Source: Planctomycetota bacterium
GTDB lineage: Bacteria > Planctomycetota > Planctomycetia > Pirellulales > Pirellulaceae
Direction: 5' to 3'
DNA: 53,179 bases
Assembly: GCA_017303505.1 (NCBI GenBank)
Contig: JAFLCP010000042.1
Location: forward strand, 1-53,179
Part shown: positions 46,089 to 53,179 of the stretch, piece by piece
Numbering within the stretch: position 1 is the stretch's first letter
Layout: each line of letters opens with the position of its first letter
Program-made: the position numbers and the translations under genes
The notes under the pieces: generated by a model
What the model was told of the DNA's origin: nothing
Database searches by the model: none
Seen by the model: the letters and a program-made list of their open reading frames with translations, nothing else

Positions 46089-48458
46089 TCAGCTGCGAAT
46101 GCCTAGCAGATTCGCCAACCAAGTTGGGACAGCATTCTTAACCTTGTTCACCAAAACGCCGTACACCTTGGCTTGGCCGTTCGTCAAACCGTTAAGCACA
46201 TCCATCGCCTGTTGTGAATCGGTTTTTCCTGATTCTACTACCAACACAACACCATCTAATTTTCCAGCCAGGACAACAGCTTGGCTTAGCGACTCGGCGG
46301 TGGAGAGGTCCACAATCACCACTTCGGCTACGTTTGCAACTTGTGCCAAAGCCGAGTATTTTGCCTTCCACCCCGAACGACTTTGCCCTTGTTTTTTCTC
46401 ACCGCCATTATTGGCGATGAAAAGAACGTCCGAATCTCCTAAGCCTTGCAGACAATCCGCAACGCTGACATCCCCTTGAACCAATTCCACTAGACCAGGT
46501 AGTTGATTCTTGCCCCATACCTTGGTGAGTTCGCTGTTGTTCTCGTTTCCATCTACTAAGATCGTCTTCAGACCGAAGTCATACGCAGCCGTTGCTGCCA
46601 ACGACAATGCGACCGTTGAACCTCCCGCTCCTCGACTAACGGCCAACACGCCTATCACACAACTTGCCGTTTTGGATTCTTCGTTGTCTCCATCGGACAC
46701 GTTGGCTTTCGTTAAGACCGCGCCGCAAGCTCGCCTTAAATCATTTTCCATCAATACTCGATGGTCGATCTTGATGGGCACACTCTTGCGTTTCGCAACC
46801 GCGCCAACAACTTCGGTTCTCAAAACCTCTTCGGCTTGCTCGACGCTGCGTATCGTCTTGGCACTAATCTCTTTCAAGAAAGCTAGGCCAATTCCACCGA
46901 ATAAGCCAAGCATAATCCCAGCGGCGGCCAACAGTGGTTTATTAGGTTTCAAAGCGCGTTCTACAAAAGAAGCTGGCTGAAATACACTCACGTTGGTAAT
47001 GCGTTCTGCCAGCAAATCATCGATTACCAGCGCTTCGTTTTCCTTCTCTGAAACCTGCCGTAGCTTGTTGGAGGCAACCGCAATTTCGTTGTCCATTCGC
47101 GTCAGCTGAACCTCAACTTCCAATAACTCTTCGATTTGTGCTTCCACCGTGGCCTTTTGCGATTTCTTCTCTTCAATGATGGATTTCAATCCTTCGAGTT
47201 TCGCTAAGCGGAGTTGAAGCTGTTCTTCAATTTGCAAAACAACTGGATTCGGGGTGGTACTTTCATCCATGCGTTCGCTATCGAGTTTCGCCAAAATCTC
47301 GCGAGCACCGTCAAGTTGCTCACGCGTTTTCATCAACGTAGGATGAGCATTGGTGTAGATGGCAGTTTGACTTTGTTCGAGCAGTTCTAACTCGTATACT
47401 CGCTGACGCATCCCGCTCCAAGTATTGTCCGAAGCTTCTAGTTTGCTGGCCACGATCTCGCTAGCCAGACCATCTTTCCCTTTGATCAGCCCCTCGATCT
47501 CGGCCTTGGTTTGAGTCAACTCTCCGATAGCAACAATTAGATCTCGATCGATGGCGCTCAACTGGTCCTTCAGCATCGTGCGATTAGCCTCAACCGACAC
47601 GATCTTCCGTTCTGTCATGTATTGGCTCTTCGAGTTGAGCAGGTCATGCAAACCTTTTTCTGCACCTTCCTTTTGCGTGGTGAAAAACTGTCTTGAACCC
47701 TTTGTTTTGGTTACCAACAAATGTTGTTCCATGAAGGTATCCATAACGGTTTGCGCAATCGCTTGTGCCATGCCTGGCGACTTGGACTCGGCATGAATGG
47801 TGATCGTTGTCGACTTCTTTGGAGCCTCAATCTCTAATGCTCCCAACACTTTCATAACGGCCAGTTCGTGGTCGCTCAACGGATCGCGCAAGCCCGAAGT
47901 CAACAAGACCTTGTCGAGAGCGCCTCTGGCAACAGCTTTCGTGTTGTCGAAAAAGACTTCGAATGAAGAAGGTTCTGCACCTCCCGAACTGGGCAAGTAA
48001 CCATCCAAAATGGCTGCAGCACCAATTTTTTCGACCACTTTTTCCGCAACGGATCGACTCGTTAGTATGTCTAACGCGGAGTTGATCTCTTCCTCTTGTG
48101 TCTTTTGTAGCAATAACGTCTGGCTGGTGGTAACAGTCGGATCGAGCGAAACGCTTTCTCGGCCAACCAAAATCAAAATCTTGGCTTCGCTCTGGTAGGT
48201 TCTTGGCCAGATCAACAAGGCAACCCAGGTCAATAAGCCAGCCACGATCACACTTGTGGCAATTAACCTCAGATAAACAAACGGAAGTTGCAACAACGAA
48301 TTGAGCGACAACTCCAATGGTCGACGGCGACGAACGGCACGCCCCGTCGCTGGGCGTGAAGCGGTCGAAGGTTCTGCGTTATTCTTAGCGGAACTCTTCT
48401 TGTCCGCTTCCACCGATAGTGAATCGGTCATCTCTTCCACTGGAGCACTTGGGTTCAT
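46089..48458 (-). CDS. Wzz-like chain-length protein with degenerate BY-kinase domain
   Basis: A 789-residue polysaccharide co-polymerase. The N-terminus is a 45-residue disordered cytoplasmic tail. TM1 (about 63-86) leads into a Wzz domain with KILILVGRESVSLDP, a long coiled coil (about 260-480), TM2 (about 500-520), and then a cytoplasmic ATPase-like domain (about 540-789). In that domain the Walker A position reads SRGAGGST, without the expected lysine. The Walker A-prime reads ILVDGN in place of VDxDxR. The C-terminus, VPTWLANLLGIRS, lacks the tyrosine cluster. Chain-length control is therefore likely retained, but ATP-driven tyrosine phosphorylation is probably lost. The start overlaps the previous stop by one base. 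Confidence 0.88.
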   Translation of the reverse strand: MNPSAPVEEMTDSLSVEADKKSSAKNNAEPSTASRPATGRAVRRRRPLELSLNSLLQLPFVYLRLIATSVIVAGLLTWVALLIWPRTYQSEAKILILVGRESVSLDPTVTTSQTLLLQKTQEEEINSALDILTSRSVAEKVVEKIGAAAILDGYLPSSGGAEPSSFEVFFDNTKAVARGALDKVLLTSGLRDPLSDHELAVMKVLGALEIEAPKKSTTITIHAESKSPGMAQAIAQTVMDTFMEQHLLVTKTKGSRQFFTTQKEGAEKGLHDLLNSKSQYMTERKIVSVEANRTMLKDQLSAIDRDLIVAIGELTQTKAEIEGLIKGKDGLASEIVASKLEASDNTWSGMRQRVYELELLEQSQTAIYTNAHPTLMKTREQLDGAREILAKLDSERMDESTTPNPVVLQIEEQLQLRLAKLEGLKSIIEEKKSQKATVEAQIEELLEVEVQLTRMDNEIAVASNKLRQVSEKENEALVIDDLLAERITNVSVFQPASFVERALKPNKPLLAAAGIMLGLFGGIGLAFLKEISAKTIRSVEQAEEVLRTEVVGAVAKRKSVPIKIDHRVLMENDLRRACGAVLTKANVSDGDNEESKTASCVIGVLAVSRGAGGSTVALSLAATAAYDFGLKTILVDGNENNSELTKVWGKNQLPGLVELVQGDVSVADCLQGLGDSDVLFIANNGGEKKQGQSRSGWKAKYSALAQVANVAEVVIVDLSTAESLSQAVVLAGKLDGVVLVVESGKTDSQQAMDVLNGLTNGQAKVYGVLVNKVKNAVPTWLANLLGIRS

Positions 48459-49600
48459 CAGACCTTGGCCTCTACTAGATTCAATGCGCGAATGGAATCA
48501 GCGATGCGAGCAACCTGCTCACGAGTCAGTTCAGGATACATCGGCAGCGATACAATTTCTGTGGCAAACTTGGTGCAGTTCGGCAGCCCCATTGGATACG
48601 TTACCGAATCATGGAACGGCGCCGCGGTTGGCAGCGGATTCGGGTAATGGATACCACAATAAATGTTCTCAGCTGCCAAACTAGCCATCAAGCGATCTCG
48701 TTCAGGATGACGTACCACATACAGATGAAATACATGGCGTGCATTCTGCGGCAACACGGGCAATATCAAGCCCGTATCTTGCAATTCTTCCTGATACCAT
48801 AAAGCCACCTGACGGCGTTGTTCGGTCCAGTGCTCAATATACTGCATCTTGGTCAACAGCACGCAAGCTTGTAATGTATCCAAGCGGCAATTGTAGCCCA
48901 ACATGTCATGGCGATTCTTAACTCGTTGGCCATAGTTACGGAGAAGGCGAAGCTTCTCAGCCAGCTCTGGGCAATTGGTCGTTACCGCACCGCCGTCACC
49001 AAATGCACCTAAGTTTTTGCCAGGATAAAAACTGAAGCAAGCGATATCGCCGAAACTGCCGATGCGTTTCCCGTTGATTTCACCACCATGTCCCTGGGCC
49101 GCATCTTCGACAACTTTTAGACCATGTTTCTTGGCAATCTCACAGATTTCAATCATCCGCGCTGGGTTGCCGTATAGGTGGACCGGAATGATGGCCTTGG
49201 TTCGTTCCGTGATAACGGCTTCGATGAGCGATGGATCCAAATTGTAATCGTCTTCTCGAACATCGACAAAAACCGCCTTGGCTCCCGTATAGGCAATTGC
49301 GAAAGCGGTCGCGGCAAACGAGTTGCCTGCGGTAATCACTTCATCGCCAGGACCAACCCCCAAAGCTCGTAGGGCCAAATGCAAGGCGTCGGTTCCATTG
49401 GCGACTCCAATACAATGAGAAGCTTGGCAGTACTCGGCAAACTTCCCCTCAAACTCGTCGACTTCAGATCCCAAGATATAGCGGCCATGATCGATCACAT
49501 CGGCCATTCGACGAAGCACTTCATCGCGAATCATTCGCGACTGTGTTGCTAAATCTACCAATGGAATCGACTCGGTGGACTTCATGTTCGGAGCATTCAT
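48458..49600 (-). CDS. DegT/DnrJ/EryC1 sugar aminotransferase (WbpE-like)
   Basis: A 380-residue PLP-dependent sugar aminotransferase. The ATG at 49600 gives the usual start (IPLVDLATQ a few residues in); a longer frame would run into the acetyltransferase gene. PLP contacts are GTDALHLAL, EDAAQGHGG (D166) and SFYPGKNLGAFGDGG with the Schiff-base lysine K195. It would aminate a 3-keto nucleotide sugar. The neighbouring dehydrogenase and acetyltransferase match the WbpB/WbpE/WbpD route to UDP-2,3-diacetamido-2,3-dideoxy uronic acid. Other aminosugar routes use the same family, so the product is inferred. Confidence 0.93.
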   Translation of the reverse strand: MNAPNMKSTESIPLVDLATQSRMIRDEVLRRMADVIDHGRYILGSEVDEFEGKFAEYCQASHCIGVANGTDALHLALRALGVGPGDEVITAGNSFAATAFAIAYTGAKAVFVDVREDDYNLDPSLIEAVITERTKAIIPVHLYGNPARMIEICEIAKKHGLKVVEDAAQGHGGEINGKRIGSFGDIACFSFYPGKNLGAFGDGGAVTTNCPELAEKLRLLRNYGQRVKNRHDMLGYNCRLDTLQACVLLTKMQYIEHWTEQRRQVALWYQEELQDTGLILPVLPQNARHVFHLYVVRHPERDRLMASLAAENIYCGIHYPNPLPTAAPFHDSVTYPMGLPNCTKFATEIVSLPMYPELTREQVARIADSIRALNLVEAKV

Positions 49601-49635
49601 AATCGGTGAAAAAACCAAATAAAAACTATCAAACT

Positions 49636-50238
49636 TTAGTGATTCTTCAGGGCGGGACTTAGTGACATCAGCCGCTCGGCTGCCGTCGTACCGCAATATT
49701 TACAATCCGTCTCGTCGTATCGACCAGGCAGACGTTGTCCACAGGCACATACGTCCGCCACGTGCTTCGCAGGGACACCCATCATCAACGCAAATGGAGG
49801 AACGTTCCCAGTCACCACTGCGCCAGCAGCGATCATGCAGTACGCTCCTAACTCAATTCCGGGGCAAATGGTTGCCGCCGCACCAATCGAACTTCCTTCA
49901 CGTACAATTGTACGTGCAAGCCAATTTACCTTGTCTCGATAGCGTTCTTTGCTAATCGGCATTCGCGGCGAACGTGGGTTTCTGTCATTGGTAAAGGTCG
50001 CTCTTGGGCCAATAAAACAATTGTCCTCGATTTGCACACCTTCCCAGATCAAGACTTGATTCTTGATCGTGACGTTATTGCCAACAATCGCGCCCGCCTC
50101 AATAAATGCATGGTCACCCACATTGACGTTCGAGCCCAACTGGGCTCCCTTCATCACATGCACGAATGCCCAAATACTTGAACCGCTACCGACTTCGTCA
50201 CTTTCAACCAAGGCGGTTGGATGAATTCGAACTGACAT
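49636..50238 (-). CDS. Hexapeptide-repeat N-acetyltransferase (WbpD-like)
   Basis: A 200-residue left-handed beta-helix acetyltransferase. The hexapeptide turns run from SSIWAFVHVMKGAQLG (about residues 20-35) to VVTGNVPPFALMMGVPAKHV. VLIWEGVQIEDNCFIGPRATFTNDRNPRS is the WbpD/WlbB signature, ending with a flexible loop before TIVREG. It probably acetylates the amino group made by the aminotransferase, using acetyl-CoA. A C-terminal four-cysteine knuckle, C164, C166, C179 and C182 (CACG, CKYC), could bind zinc; such tails recur in this subfamily. It lies 46 bases downstream of the dehydrogenase gene. Confidence 0.92.
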   Translation of the reverse strand: MSVRIHPTALVESDEVGSGSSIWAFVHVMKGAQLGSNVNVGDHAFIEAGAIVGNNVTIKNQVLIWEGVQIEDNCFIGPRATFTNDRNPRSPRMPISKERYRDKVNWLARTIVREGSSIGAAATICPGIELGAYCMIAAGAVVTGNVPPFALMMGVPAKHVADVCACGQRLPGRYDETDCKYCGTTAAERLMSLSPALKNH

Positions 50239-50284
50239 CCATTCCTCTCATTCCCGTCGCTTCAATTCGCGACGGCTCTTTCCA

Positions 50285-51310
50285 TTAACATTCAACCGCA
50301 ACAGAATTGAGTCGAATCTGGCCACCGCCATTGAAGAGAGACTTCTCAGCAGCATCCAAAACTTCAACAACTTGCAAACCGTTGCGACCGTCGGTTAACG
50401 GCACCTGCCCCTTAGTGATACTGTTAATAAACGCTTCACATTCCGACTTCAGCGGTTCACGTTCTTGAATGAACGGACTGTAACTCCCGCCATATCGATA
50501 TGCGATCTGGAATTCAGCATAATTGGAGGAGTGAGCAGGCGTCTTAACTCCTTTGTCAAAAACCTTGATCTTCTCTTGATCGAGGTCGTCATAAACGGCC
50601 ATCTTGCGATCACCGACAACCGTCAACACGCGTTCTTTGCGCGGATCCAACCAACTGACATGGATCATCCCCATCCGATTGTTACGGAATGTAAGATTGA
50701 GATTGCACACATCATGTACGCCTTCGTTCAAATGTGCTAACCCCGAACAACCAACACTCACGGGTTGCTCACCCAAGAGATACAGCATCATTGAGATGTC
50801 ATGTGGAGCCAGGTCGTAGAGGCAACTGACATCTTTGCGCACGGGACCTAAGTTCAATCGACGACTGCTGATGTAATTGATGTTGCCCAACTCACCTGAG
50901 TCGATCAATTCTTTCAACTTAGCCACAGGGGAAGAATGCAAAAAGATGTGTCCCACAAACAACGTTGCTTGATGAGCATCCGATAGTTCAATCAATTGTT
51001 GACACTCTTCCACCGTCCGCGCCAATGGTTTTTCGACGAAGACGTGAATGCCTTGCTTCAACGCTTTGGAGGCGAGCTGAAAATGTGTGGCGGTGGGAGT
51101 CGCGATTACCAACGCATCGACTGCATTGGAAGCCAGTAGCTGGTCGTAATTGTCGAAGGGTTGAATCGCCGGAAAACGATTCTTGACCATCAACAATCGG
51201 TCAATGTTCTGATCGCAAAAAGCGGTGACCTTGCAATCGGCAAGTTCCGAAAAACAACGAACGAGATTGGGACCCCAATACCCCAGACCGACCACGCCGA
51301 CACGAATCAT
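50285..51310 (-). CDS. Gfo/Idh/MocA family dehydrogenase (WbpB-like)
   Basis: A 341-residue nucleotide-sugar dehydrogenase, first gene of the cluster. The Rossmann motif GLGYWG is at residues 8-13 and the signature EKP at 93-95, followed by the C-terminal alpha/beta domain with the typical DLAPHDISMMLYLLG. With the neighbouring aminotransferase and acetyltransferase it fits the WbpB/WlbA step, oxidising the C3 hydroxyl of UDP-GlcNAcA. The ATG at 51310 gives the usual family start. A TTG at 51319 has a better-placed AAGGA upstream (about 11 bases) and would add MQP, so the exact start is open. Confidence 0.9.
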   Translation of the reverse strand: MIRVGVVGLGYWGPNLVRCFSELADCKVTAFCDQNIDRLLMVKNRFPAIQPFDNYDQLLASNAVDALVIATPTATHFQLASKALKQGIHVFVEKPLARTVEECQQLIELSDAHQATLFVGHIFLHSSPVAKLKELIDSGELGNINYISSRRLNLGPVRKDVSCLYDLAPHDISMMLYLLGEQPVSVGCSGLAHLNEGVHDVCNLNLTFRNNRMGMIHVSWLDPRKERVLTVVGDRKMAVYDDLDQEKIKVFDKGVKTPAHSSNYAEFQIAYRYGGSYSPFIQEREPLKSECEAFINSITKGQVPLTDGRNGLQVVEVLDAAEKSLFNGGGQIRLNSVAVEC

Positions 51311-51319
51311 TGGCTGCAA

Positions 51320-51830
51320 CTCGAGTAAATTCCTTAGACACCCCCCTTAATTACACTAGGTGGGGGGGAACGCCTTTATGCTAATCGAGCTTTAGTTTTT
51401 TGGCTATTAGTCAGACTGATTTCTATCCGATTTGGGCATCATTGTCGCAGTTATACCGGATATTCGCTTTATCTTAGCGCGATTCCCTTTTCTAAAACGA
51501 CACGAGGCCCCCTCAACTCAACTAAGTCGAGAATACGTCCACCGCTTCACCTAGCCGCAAAATCGTTACCTCCACTTCACAGGGCCCCCTCAAAGACGTT
51601 TTCCACTGCAGAAATAGTTTTTTTCACTACATTTTCCGCAGTTGTTGCGACTCACGTTTCATCACTGCAAATTCACCAAAATCAAAGAGGACTCTCAACT
51701 CTGGGGGTATCGATGCCGCCCCATTCTCCGCTACGTTACTCACCCTGCTTGAGCGGCGAGAAAAACGAACTTCAATCGCCTTTCAGCTGTATGCTCGATT
51801 TCGCCATCTGAACTCGTGAATTGGATAGCC
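51320..51830. other. Intergenic region between the polysaccharide cluster and a divergent gene
   Basis: About 510 bases with no gene. It must contain the promoter of the nine-gene cluster and of the plus-strand unknown gene. It contains a C6/G7 inverted repeat (51341-51368) in the likely cluster leader and an 11-base direct repeat GGCCCCCTCAA (51506-51516 and 51583-51593, period 77). No JUMPstart or ops sequence is recognised, and no convincing hexamer pair was found. Confidence 0.5.
51341..51368 (-). promoter_or_regulatory. C6/G7 inverted repeat in the leader of the polysaccharide cluster
   Basis: Six C at 51341-51346 face seven G at 51362-51368 across a 15-base AT-rich centre, 31-58 bases upstream of the first gene. 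As RNA the homopolymer arms could form a strong stem before the ribosome-binding site. A regulatory role is inferred. Confidence 0.45.
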
Positions 51831-52742
51831 ATGAACTCAGAAGATACACCATTCGAACCCACCGATTCGGCCACTGAAGTTGCATTCGAAATTGAAACTC
51901 CGCCGATGGATAACGCCGTCGTTGGAAATGACGAATTCCAACTTGATGATCCTATGTTGCAACAGCAAAGCGATCCGTTTGTTGGTCGTTGGAATACGCT
52001 CATCAGCACCACGAACTGGGAGAAGGGGCGTATCATCTTTCAATGGCGAGTTGCACTTCAAGAAGCGGGAGCTCGCGTGACCGCCTACAGTGACGAAGCC
52101 TGGAGTCAACGAGTCGGTGGCGTTACCGCTCAACATGTCGGCCGTTTGCGCCGTGTCTTCGAACGATTCCACGAAAGTTATGAATCCTACACTGGTCTTT
52201 ATTGGAGCCACTTCTTAGCAGCTATCGACTGGAGTGATGCAGAGATTTGGCTGCAAGGTGCATCGTCGAGCCGTTGGAGCGTGTCGCAAATGCGGGCTCA
52301 ACGTTGGGAAGCCGTTAGCGGTGATCCAAAACTTAAGCCTAAAGATGCCGATGTGATCAGCGGTGAGCTCGACGAAGACTACACACCGATTTCACAACGC
52401 GGGGAAACGGCAGAAGAGGATGAGGATGAAGGTATTGTCGCTTCGGGTCCTCGCAATGAAGGCCCCGATTTCGGTGAAGATTCCGAATGGGACAAAGACA
52501 GCGCACCAGATGTAGATAACTTGGCTGATGGCGACGATGATTATTCGCCACCAGTAAAGCTCGACTATGACAATCCGTTTGCTTCTCTTGCGACTCTACC
52601 TGTCGACATCGCTGAAGCGTTGGAACAATTTAAACTCGCCATCATTCGCCATCGCGCGATGAAGTGGGGTGAAGTTCGTCAAGATGATGTGATTCAAGCC
52701 ATCATGGCCCTCAAAACATTTGCCGAACGAACTTCGCAATAG
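51831..52742 (+). CDS. Acidic protein of unknown function, divergent from the polysaccharide cluster
   Basis: A 303-residue soluble protein starting at the ATG at 51831 (a GTG at 51816 is also in frame). I do not recognise the family. Residues about 50-170 are helical and tryptophan-rich (GRWNTLISTTNWEKGRIIFQW, YTGLYWSHFLAAIDWSDAE). In that region the phrase GGVTAQHVGRLRRVFERF could be a helix-turn-helix-like unit, as in DUF3102/KorB-like proteins. The middle (about 180-240) is a highly acidic, probably disordered linker. The C-terminus is another helical segment (about 250-300). There is no signal peptide. Position opposite the polysaccharide operon makes a regulatory role possible, but nothing proves it. 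Confidence 0.75.
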   Translation: MNSEDTPFEPTDSATEVAFEIETPPMDNAVVGNDEFQLDDPMLQQQSDPFVGRWNTLISTTNWEKGRIIFQWRVALQEAGARVTAYSDEAWSQRVGGVTAQHVGRLRRVFERFHESYESYTGLYWSHFLAAIDWSDAEIWLQGASSSRWSVSQMRAQRWEAVSGDPKLKPKDADVISGELDEDYTPISQRGETAEEDEDEGIVASGPRNEGPDFGEDSEWDKDSAPDVDNLADGDDDYSPPVKLDYDNPFASLATLPVDIAEALEQFKLAIIRHRAMKWGEVRQDDVIQAIMALKTFAERTSQ

Positions 52743-52770
52743 TCGAGTACTCGTCCTCAGGATCTGCCTG

Positions 52771-52811
52771 GGGACGCACTGCACGGGAGGCTCCCGCCTC
52801 CTGTGCGTTCC
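52771..52811. repeat. GC-rich hairpin carrying the shared 14-mer
   Basis: GGGACGCAC (52771-52779) pairs with GTGCGTTCC (52803-52811), one pair being G-U, and inner GGAGGC/GCCTCC (52786-52791, 52796-52801) extends it. There is no T-run, so a rho-independent terminator is unlikely. The first 14 bases recur at 29277-29290. Confidence 0.6.
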
Positions 52812-52865
52812 ATGTCACTCAATCCGGCATGCGAATTACGCGTCGTCCCCAAGCTCTGCCCTAGC

Positions 52866-52957
52866 TATCCTACACATCTCTATTGAGAGCAATTCAGAGG
52901 CAACGTCTGTACACAACGCCGCCTAGCCTGCGCTACGCTTCGGCTACGGGTTAAACG
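52866..52957. repeat. 92-base direct repeat, copy A
   Basis: It runs from TATCCTACACATCTC to GGGTTAAACG and matches 52983-53074 with about nine substitutions in 92 bases. It includes GCCTGCGCT-CGCTTCGGCTACGGG and ends in GTTAAAC. Confidence 0.88.
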
Positions 52958-52982
52958 AAACCAAACTAACCTCTGGTTTTGT

Positions 52983-53074
52983 TATCCTACCCATCTCTAT
53001 TGAGAGCGATTCAGGGGCAGCGCCTGTACCCAACACCACCTAGCCTGCGCTTCGCTTCGGCTACGGGTTAAACG
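52983..53074. repeat. 92-base direct repeat, copy B
   Basis: The second copy has the same orientation, starting 117 bases after copy A and separated from it by 25 unique bases. Most differences are transitions. Confidence 0.88.
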
Positions 53075-53100
53075 CAATACCGTTCAATATTTTCTTAAAT

Positions 53101-53157
53101 CGCGGCTCCTGCTAGAGTTAGGCTGTACCACCAACCACCCCCTAACAAGGAGCCGCG
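53101..53157 (+). promoter_or_regulatory. Inverted repeat that covers the ribosome-binding site of the right-edge gene
   Basis: CGCGGCTCCT (53101-53110) is the exact complement of AGGAGCCGCG (53148-53157), and inner GTTAGG (53117-53122) pairs with CCTAAC (53141-53146). The right outer arm contains the AAGGAG Shine-Dalgarno. The folded RNA would hide the ribosome-binding site. Confidence 0.65.
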
Positions 53158-53159
53158 AC

Positions 53160-53179
53160 ATGAACGGGCAAGGATGCTC
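53160..53179 (+). CDS. Start of an unidentified gene (partial, six codons)
   Basis: ATG at 53160 with AAGGAG about eight bases upstream, reading MNGQGC before the window ends. Too short to identify. The structured leader with a sequestered ribosome-binding site and the adjoining repeats are compatible with a transposase gene, but this is a guess. Confidence 0.4.

Larger units (their letters stand above)
52743..53159. other. Repeat-rich intergenic region
   Basis: About 420 bases without a supported gene. It holds a GC-rich hairpin (52771-52811), two 92-base direct repeats (52866-53074) and the leader of the right-edge gene. Short open frames here run through the repeats and are not credible. 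Confidence 0.5.

Noticed and set aside
49899-49916. 18-bp palindrome CACGTACAATTGTACGTG inside the acetyltransferase gene
   Set aside because: It encodes conserved residues (ARTIVREG region) and resembles the intergenic dyad at 33651 only by chance-level similarity; there is no reason to call it an operator.
51320-51830. JUMPstart/ops element upstream of the polysaccharide cluster
   Set aside because: No GGCGGTAG core is found on the minus strand of this region.
52866-53074. Integron attC array
   Set aside because: GTTAAAC fits the R' consensus, but no matching RYYYAAC box, no paired L boxes and no cassette genes or integrase are seen. Two direct repeats are also too few for a CRISPR array.
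1-53179. tRNA or rRNA genes
   Set aside because: No T-arm-like GGTTCRAATCC with a matching acceptor stem and no rRNA-like sequence was noticed in the intergenic spaces; a tRNAscan run would settle it.

Overview
The window is almost certainly from a planctomycete close to the Pirellulales. The evidence is a DUF1559 protein with a type IV prepilin-like start, a DUF1501 protein, a PVC-type membrane-bound dehydrogenase ending in a CxxCH haem domain, large secreted HEAT-repeat and unknown proteins, and base composition that looks near 50% GC by eye. No rRNA, tRNA, CRISPR array or intact insertion sequence was found. Most genes are complete; two run off the edges.

Layout. 1-1760 (minus): a class V aminotransferase of the alanine/serine-glyoxylate type, then the start of a GlcD-like FAD oxidase, together a glyoxylate/glycolate pair. 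2065-9317 (minus): a HEAT-repeat protein, and a tight ABC-transporter trio made of a 912-residue extracytoplasmic protein, an ATPase and a permease, reminiscent of GldA/F/G-type exporters. 9552-11672 (minus): an M13 metallopeptidase with a clear terminator. 12026-21660 (plus): an RND efflux pair (adaptor, pump), a translationally coupled secreted protein of the N,N-dimethylformamidase large-subunit type, and a secreted protein that appears to fuse a cysteine hydrolase, a jelly-roll-like segment, an SMP-30 propeller and a YdjC deacetylase. 21668-22015 (minus): a Rieske ferredoxin. 22283-32948 (plus): M16 peptidase, PVC dehydrogenase/cytochrome, esterase, DUF1501 protein and arginine decarboxylase. 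33010-34455: a gene-poor 1.4 kb tract with two diverged copies of a 150-200 bp repeat. 34456-36125 (plus): DUF1559 protein and small lipoprotein. 36291-38846 (minus): asnS and trxB. 39246-51319 (minus): a nine-gene exopolysaccharide cluster. 51831-52733 (plus): an acidic protein of unknown function divergent from that cluster. 52743-53179: repeats, and the start of a gene whose Shine-Dalgarno sequence lies inside an inverted repeat.

How the genes fit together. In transcription order the polysaccharide cluster encodes a Gfo/Idh/MocA dehydrogenase, a WbpD-like acetyltransferase, a DegT aminotransferase, a Wzz/BY-kinase-like protein, an O-antigen ligase/polymerase-like protein, a flippase, a GT2, a GT4 and a glutamine-dependent amidotransferase. 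The first three match the Wbp/Wlb enzymes that make 2,3-diacetamido uronic acids, and the last could amidate the uronate. Most junctions overlap or lie within a few bases, so it reads as one operon. No initiating sugar-phosphate transferase or Wza exporter is in view.

The most unusual items are the four-part fusion protein and its coupling to an RND pump operon, the kinase-like domain lacking the Walker A lysine and the C-terminal tyrosines, the two repeat families, and the sequestered ribosome-binding site at the right edge. All family assignments come from motif recognition without database searches.
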